Assembly (NCBI GenBank): GCA_900073065.1
Contig: FJOG01000009.1
Location: forward strand, 437,647-501,646
Origin: Phialocephala subalpina
Taxonomy: Eukaryota; Ascomycota; Leotiomycetes; Helotiales; Mollisiaceae
Direction of reading: 5' to 3'
DNA length: 64,000 nucleotides
Shown here in pieces: positions 57,795 to 64,000 of the stretch. The stretch's first letter is position 1. The number at the start of each line of letters is the position of its first letter. The notes under the pieces are model-generated. The model did no database searches. It worked only from the letters and a program-made list of their open reading frames with translations, and was not told where the DNA came from. Made by a program: the position numbers and the translations under genes.

Positions 57795-60716
57795 ATGAAG
57801 GCTGCTATGTGGCTGACATGTTTGGCTCCTGCAGTTATTGCAGTCCCTTTTCGCCAAGGCCAAGAAAACTTCGCGCCAGCAAGAGTTGCGCCTGGTCCCA
57901 TGGAAGCACCCATCGAGTTTGCGCTGGAAACTGTCACCATACTTCCTTCGACGACCTTGGATTCTCTCATTACCGAACCAAATTTGGTGACAAGAATTGC
58001 CGAGGAATCGTACCAAGGAATTCCCTGGGGAGAGGCATCATCCGTTGCTCTCAGCAGCGCCGACCCAAGAACAACTCAAGCAAAACGAACCCAAGTCCCA
58101 CAAGCTTCGAGCCCCGTTTCGGACGTAGTGGAACAATTTGCATCAGTCTCGGTACAAACATCGAGAGTTACTCCTCAGGTGTCTGTTAAGACCACCTCAA
58201 CTAGCTCTGGAACTGCTCAGATCCTCCCACCATTGACCACTGACATCCCCCACACCACTGGAAGCGTCATTACTACTTTAAACACAGAAGGAGAGCCAAC
58301 TTCAGGACCCTTAATCAGCACAAGTATCTCATCTCCGGCAAGTCTACTTGTGGTATCGGCCGCAGCAACAGCGGTTTCAAGCAGCAAATCCGAAAGACCT
58401 AGACCTGCAGATATGACTTCTCAGAACATTTTCCAGCCGGTCGCTACGGATGCACCACTTTCTATTATCCCCCAGAGAGGAGACCATCCTGTACCAAAAC
58501 TTGGAATCCAGAACCAACAGTCGCCTATTGGGACCAACAAGTTCTACGCCAATTTCTTCCTTGGAAGCCAAACTGCTGGAACATGGACTCATCCTTATTC
58601 AGTAGCTTGGTCGAAAGGAGGCGGATCCTCTAAGAGCTGGGGCATGTCTATTCAACATATTGATGCTAGTCAACGTGCCTTCGGACCCGACCCCAACGCA
58701 AATCCGGCACAATACTTCATCAATCCGCTTGGCATCCAATCTGTCGTTCTTTCTGCCTCTGAGCTCGGAGCCTCCACAATCCTGGTTACGGATTCTCTCA
58801 CTGCATTCTCGACCAACGTCAACCTTTTGCCTAGTGCCGGTGCTGCTCCAGCAATCACGTTTCCCCTAGTCCAAGGAATGGGCTTTGTCACTGGTATCTA
58901 TCATGGTGCCACTCCTCTCTTGCAAACCGGTGTCTTTTTCCGATCCGTCACCAAAGCTACTAATAGCCCAAAGCCAGGGGTTTCGAAATGGACTATCCAA
59001 CTCGAAGATGGCAAGATCTGGCTCGTGTATGCTTATTCTCCTTCTGGCGCTGGACTTGAGTTCACAGTCGTGAACAATGGCCTAGCTCAAGCTACCTCTG
59101 GTTTCAACGGCATCGTACAAATCGCAAAGAGCACAAGTACCGCCTCTGAGGCTCTCTATGATGCAGCATGTGGAGCTTACGCAACTACATCGATTTTGTC
59201 TGGAAGTGCCAATGGCGCAACAGGTTCCTATACCTTGTCCTACTCGACAGGAGGTATGCCCAACACCAGCCTCTTGATGTTCGCTCTACCCCATCACATA
59301 CAATCCTTCGACTCCAACACCGCTGCTGGTGTCCAACCTTTCACGCTCCACACGACTACCAAGGGAGCAGCTACAGCTGTCGTTGGTAACTCCTGGACCA
59401 TGGTTGAGAATCTTCCAGTCGGCATGGGATTCGCGCCATGGAATCCCTCTACCGGAAATCAGGGCGGTCAGGGAAGCACTAAGTTTACTTTCTCGCAATC
59501 AACTATGGCTGCTATGCAAGCTGTCGCCCAGAGCGAGATCTCACAGGACATGTCTACTCAAACAAGTCTGAACTCCATGTATTACAGCGGCAAAGTAAGA
59601 TCTCTAATGTATCCCAAAGGTTGTTGCTAACATGTTCAGGCACTTTTGAAGTTTGCCCAGATCACCTACGCACTCCAGGCTCTGCTTGACCAACAAGCAC
59701 TTGCTCAAGCAGGTTTAGATAAATTGAAAGCAGCATTTGCAGTCTTCGCAGAGAACAGACAACAATTCCCTCTCGCTTACGACTCAGCATGGGGAGGTGT
59801 CGTCTCGACTGCTTCATATGGAGGTGATTCTGGAGCAGATTTTGGTAATACGTACTACAACGATCATCATTTCCAGTAAATATCCCTTATAATTATCGAA
59901 TTTACTTCAAACTGATACTCTTTTCAGCTATGGTTACTTCATTCTCACCGCAGCCATGATCGGCCACATGGATCCCAGCTGGCTGTCCGCCAACGCACCC
60001 TACGTCAACACCCTCGTCCGCGACATCGCCAACCCGTCTACAGCCGACCCATGGTTCCCCGTTTCGAGAAACATGGACTGGTACAACGGACACGGCTGGG
60101 CACACGGCCTCTACGAGACCTTCGATGGCAAAGATCAAGAATCCTCTTCCGAGGATGCAATGTCCGCCTACGCTCTCAAGATGTGGGGCATGGTGTCCGA
60201 AAACTCAAACCTTGAAGCCATTGGAAACTTGCAACTCGCTGTCACGGCTCGTGCTCTGCAAAATTACTACCTCTACACAAGCGACAATACCGTCCAACCA
60301 TCCAACTTTATCGGTAACAAGGTCGCTGGTATCTTGTTTGAGAATAAGATCGATCATACCACCTATTTCGGCAATAGTATCGAATTCATTCAAGGAATCC
60401 ATATGATTCCTCTCTTGCCCTCCAGTACTTTGACGAGAACAAAACAATTCGTTCAAGAGGAATGGGACAAATATTTCTCAAATGGACGTGCGGAAGCCAT
60501 CACAGGAGGATGGAAAGGTCTTTTATTTGCGAACTTGGCGTTGATTAACCCTGCTGCTTCTTGGCAGTATTTTAGTGCGCAGTGTTTTGATGCTAGTACG
60601 TTGGACGGAGGTGCTAGTAGAACTTGGTATATGGCTATGGCTGCTGGTGAGTTGCTTCCTCTTTGGGAGATTGAGCGTGATGCTGACTGCAAATAGCTTT
60701 GGGTGGTGCCCAGTAG
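57795..60716 (+). CDS. GH81 endo-1,3-beta-glucanase, secreted (Eng1-like)
   Basis: Exons 57795-59594, 59640-59875, 59928-60646 and 60697-60716 give 924 residues; the last exon encodes only LGGAQ-stop after a 50-bp intron. An N-terminal signal peptide (MWLTCLAPAVIA) leads into a Ser/Thr-rich linker (residues ~60-210), then GIQNQQSPIGTNKFYANFFLG and WTHPYSV, the start of the catalytic domain. HYGYFILTAAMIG (split by intron 2), ADPWFPVSRNMDWYNGHGWAHGL and SSSEDAMSAYALKMWG contain the conserved Asp and Glu region of the GH81 active site. The enzyme cleaves beta-1,3-glucan; yeast Eng1 separates daughter cells, and secreted paralogues remodel walls or feed. Confidence 0.92.
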
Positions 60717-61788
60717 ATGCTCAACTGCTCTCAGGTTGGGTTATGAACGAATTTACACAACATTAGAACACAGTCGTTACGGAAAAGGGCTGGACAGGCG
60801 ACAGCTCATCAAACTTCTATTCTTGGACATAACTTTCAGCATTGGGTTTCGGCGTTGGGATTGCATGGTTCTTGCGTAGATTTCTTTTTTCTGGAATGGA
60901 ATGGGTGTGGAAATTCTAGAGATATGACAGCTTGGACGCATGGAGGCCTTCATTTACTTGCATTGATCTGCATTCCATTTCTCTGTCCATAAATTTTTGT
61001 ACAGTAGGTTTGGGGTAGCTAGGATTTTGGATGCAACGAACGTTCGTCTAGGAAATCTCTGTCTACACATCGATTTCTTAAGACATGGTGATCGTGGTCG
61101 GACTCGGAACTTGGCCGCATCGAGGGACCTCCTAATCTCATATAGAGGCCACAGTGAAATCAAAGCAAAATATAGCTCTCGGAAGCAAAAAAAAAATATC
61201 TGCAGAATATCTTTCTGGCAGAGCCGGTCAGGCCGGAACGGTGCTGGTATCGATGGCGGCGTGTTGTTGAGCTGAATTGTCGGGATCATTGTCGGGGTCG
61301 TTTTCGGGATTTAAGCTGGTGACAATGGTCGTCATCAGAAGTAACTTCAACCTGATCGAAGTGTCATCCGAATTTGTGAGATGTAGGAGGATCTTTGTCG
61401 TGGTTTTGAGGGCCGAGGTTGGGACGAAAAAGGCACATGGACCAGTTTCGACGGACCTTTGCCCAATTGGGCTCACTTCACTCTTCTTGCCTGCACAAAA
61501 GAAACCAAAAAAACCCCCAGAGGTTGGTAAACTTTTATTCAATTTTCATAATGATCCATCGCCCATGATCCAGTAGCATATACAAAGGGGATATTCCTCC
61601 AAACCATATTCATACAAGTCCATCGCGAAACTCATGCGTATTGGACGCTTCCAATTTCAGGGCACAAAGATCTTAAGAGATCAACACTCCCTCTCTCCCT
61701 CACCTCTCTCCACCACAATTATGTACAACCTTCCGGTTCGTCTCCATATCCATATCAATGCTCACAAATATCACCTTTCGTGGTCGCC
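60717..61788. other. Intergenic between convergent GH81 and VCX1
   Basis: No gene supported. A minus frame at 61228-61542 has a short PEND/PDND repeat from a GGGATCATTGTC-type DNA repeat near 61285-61305, and no homology was recognised. Confidence 0.35.
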
Positions 61789-63301
61789 TTAGTACCCGAG
61801 CATTACCTTCACAGATCTGACAACCACACCCGGCGTATCAGTGGCATCGTCAGGATAGACCAAGAACGCGAGCGCGATGATGATATAGAGACCAAGCAGC
61901 TGTAATCATGTCAGCAACACAACCCAGATTAGTCTCAAGGTCTCTGTCGAAACTCACCATAGCACCCTCCAAGTAATTACTCTTCCCATCCTGGATAACA
62001 TAAGTGACAACCAACACACTCAAGAAGAAGACGACTGTCTCAAATGTCTGGAAATGAAGCGTCATAGGTTGGCCAATGATCCAGCCCAGGATGACCAGGA
62101 AAGGAGTGACAAGGAGTGCGATTTGCATCGAGCTTCCGATCGCAACACCCATTGCGAGGTCCATCTTGTCTTTCACTGCTACCACAACGGCCGTAACATG
62201 CTCAGCAGCATTTCCGACAATCGGGAGGAGGATAAGACCAATGAAGGTCTTCGAGATATGGGCGGTCTCGACGAGAGAGTCGATCGAGTCAACGAGGAAT
62301 TCGGCGCAGACGGCGACTGCGATGGTTACGACAACAAGAACGCCGGCGGCAGCCCATGGGCTCAGTTGTGGCTCTTCGTCTGCCTCTCCATCTTCTCCTT
62401 CTGCTGCGTTCTCGGCATCAAACAGCGTAGCGTGTGTTCGGAGTTGGAAAATAAGGTAGAGGACGTAGAGGATGAGAAGGATAATGGCTGTGCCGTGAGA
62501 AAGGATCAAAATGTTGGCTTCTGAGTCTTCTTGGGACTTTGTGAGAGCGGCATATAGCTGCAAAAGTTAGCCTGTGAAATGGTGGAGGCTCTTGTACGTA
62601 CAGTAGCAGGAATAATCAAAGATGCCGCAGCGACGGTCATCAACGAGGACATAGTCGATGCGACAGTCGAGTTAAAATCCTGCTCAATGCCATTCGCGGT
62701 GCCGGTCCTAGTATTGTGAATACCACCAGCTAAAAAGCAACATCCAAGCACAAGGAGTATGTTGGACAGGATACTTCCCAACATACTAGATTGCACAATT
62801 CTGATTTGCCCTTCTCTCAATGCAACAATACTGACCTATGTCTCGTTAGAAGAGTCCACGCGCATCTAGGTGCACACTTACAATCAGTTCCACAGCATTA
62901 CCAAATGTAGCATTCAAAAGACCGCCCATCGTCTGTCCGAGCTTCATGGAGATTTCTTCAGTAGCAAAGGAGAGAACAGCCGCCAACGGAACAATTGCAA
63001 AGAAATTGAGAACGAAAACAACGGTCGGATTCCAGCCCATTGCACCGGCAACTATTCCAAGTGGTACGAATACCAGGAGGATATTAACATAGTTGCTGTA
63101 CAATGTGACTTTAGTAGCTTGCATGATGTTTGCAGGATACCTCACGAACTTGTTTTCACTCTGCATTCCCGCGGTATGATTCTTCTTCAAGAAAAACTCG
63201 AAGAATTCCGTTAGCGAACTCTTCTTCCTCGGCGTTCCATTCTCCTGCCCTGATATCAACCCCGTATTCTCGTTCGCTGCGGTTCCGTTCGGTCCTGCCA
63301 T
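61789..63301 (-). CDS. VCX1: Vacuolar Ca2+/H+ exchanger, Vcx1-type (CaCA family)
   Basis: Exons 62882-63301, 62602-62835, 61958-62557 and 61789-61899 (introns 46, 44 and 58 bp, all GT-AG, phase 0) give 454 residues. The antiporter loads Ca2+ into the vacuole using the proton gradient. About 11 membrane segments are visible. The two alpha-repeat motifs are [22 protein letters not shown] (intron inside) and [39 protein letters not shown], with the expected Glu residues. An acidic loop ([12 protein letters not shown]) lies between repeats. The 60-residue polar N-terminus is where Vcx1/CAX regulation sits in other species. The start is the first ATG after an upstream in-frame stop. Confidence 0.95.
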
Positions 63302-64000
63302 GTCGCCTTGTCCGCCTTGCGACGAATTACTCTTCTTTCGAAAGCTTCCCTTCGCTCGCTGGATTTCTTTTCGAAATGGAGGTCCTGCTGCATTTCACCA
63401 AACCGCGGAGGTGGAAAGTTAGCCCAACCACTCCACAATTAAAGAAGGTTCGCCTTGGCCCTTGGCTATATGGCTGTGCTGGCAAATCTACCAAGTCTTG
63501 GAAAGAGTGTCTGGAAAGTGGCAGGTGGTAGCTCGATGTGATATCGCCGGCATCAAGCACACATGCGATGATTTGATTAACTGCAGAGCACAATAGGCTG
63601 GAGAGGGGTAGAAATGCAGCTCGCAGCAGGGCAGCGTATTGTAGATAGTGAGATATCGAAGGGCCGGCGCAGACGGAAGAGAGCTCCCTGGTAGCCAGCA
63701 ATGGGACGCGGAGATGTGACCAATAGCAGATCGAGCGCGAATGCGATTGGGGCAAGATTGGGAAAAGCAAGGGAAGGGTTTGCACTTACACACCATCTTG
63801 GCAACTTTTGCGCGTGGTTGATGGTTCACAAGTGGTTGGAACTTGCTTGTGCTTTCGTCGGGCAAAAAGTGTAGAGCTGCTGCGCCTCGTTCGTCTGCGA
63901 TAAGTGGTACCGTACCGAAGATCAGAACCACCAATTGGAAAATCAGGGACTTGGGGCGTTTTGGAAAGAGGGGCAGAAGTGATTCAGATCGAGTCCCGTG
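63302..64000. promoter_or_regulatory. VCX1 upstream region
   Basis: About 700 bp to the window edge without an assigned gene. Minus-strand frames at 63327-63785 and 63488-63934 look like leader or shadow sequence; spliced 5' untranslated exons are possible. No specific regulatory site was identified. Confidence 0.35.

Noticed and set aside
61228..61542. Minus-strand 104-codon frame with a PEND/PDND repeat
   Set aside because: It sits between two convergent genes, has no recognisable domain, and the repeat stems from a short DNA repeat.
1..64000. CRISPR arrays, bacterial operons or prophage signals
   Set aside because: Introns and gene content are plainly fungal nuclear; no direct-repeat/spacer arrays were seen.

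Overview
The window is nuclear DNA of a filamentous ascomycete (Pezizomycotina). Evidence: short GT-AG introns of about 45-140 bp with CTAAC/CTGAC-type branch sites, compact housekeeping genes on both strands, a Tem1/Spg1-type septation GTPase, CAND1, a GH81 glucanase, an F-box gene family, and MITE-type transposons. Leotiomycetes would fit, but that is an impression from remembered protein style and not a measured result.

Layout. 1-15 kb is accessory, gene-poor DNA. It holds three hAT-like non-autonomous transposon copies, one nested in another with both 8-bp target duplications readable. It also holds a minus-strand array of five related small secreted cysteine-rich protein genes. Four are visibly broken; the fifth (9754-10644) has every exon in frame but one damaged splice acceptor. 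A separate 12-cysteine secreted-protein exon lies at 14.3-14.6 kb. 15-24 kb is mixed: a type II membrane protein with a lectin-like ectodomain, a five-exon F-box protein, a short secreted ORF and a secreted carboxymuconate-cyclase-like beta-propeller.

25-46.6 kb is a dense housekeeping block: HEM3 (porphobilinogen deaminase), GCV3 (glycine cleavage H protein), TEM1/SPG1, a PLAC8 protein with a repeat-rich tail, a mitochondrial acidic protein, CAND1, a PTC1-like PP2C, VPS2 (ESCRT-III, 5' end missing) and FZO1 (mitofusin). 47-52.5 kb is again loose: a broken Hsp70-like pseudogene, an archaemetzincin, an F-box protein and a non-coding segment carrying an unusual cluster of one 7-bp word. 52.5-63.3 kb holds divergent mL41/UTP14, then a GH81 endo-1,3-beta-glucanase and the VCX1 Ca2+/H+ exchanger, which converge.

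Functional links are loose, as usual in fungi. Several products are mitochondrial (GCV3, FZO1, mL41, the acidic protein). Two concern ribosome production and share one divergent promoter (mL41, UTP14). Two concern cytokinesis or cell separation (TEM1, GH81).

The observations most worth checking are: (a) two perfect tandem duplications of exactly 250 bp, 32 kb apart, one of them at the truncated VPS2, suggesting an assembly fault; (b) the nested hAT-like elements; (c) the decaying secreted-protein array; (d) the GGACATT word cluster at 51.7-52.2 kb. Exon coordinates were worked out by hand from splice signals and frame continuity and are not transcript-verified.
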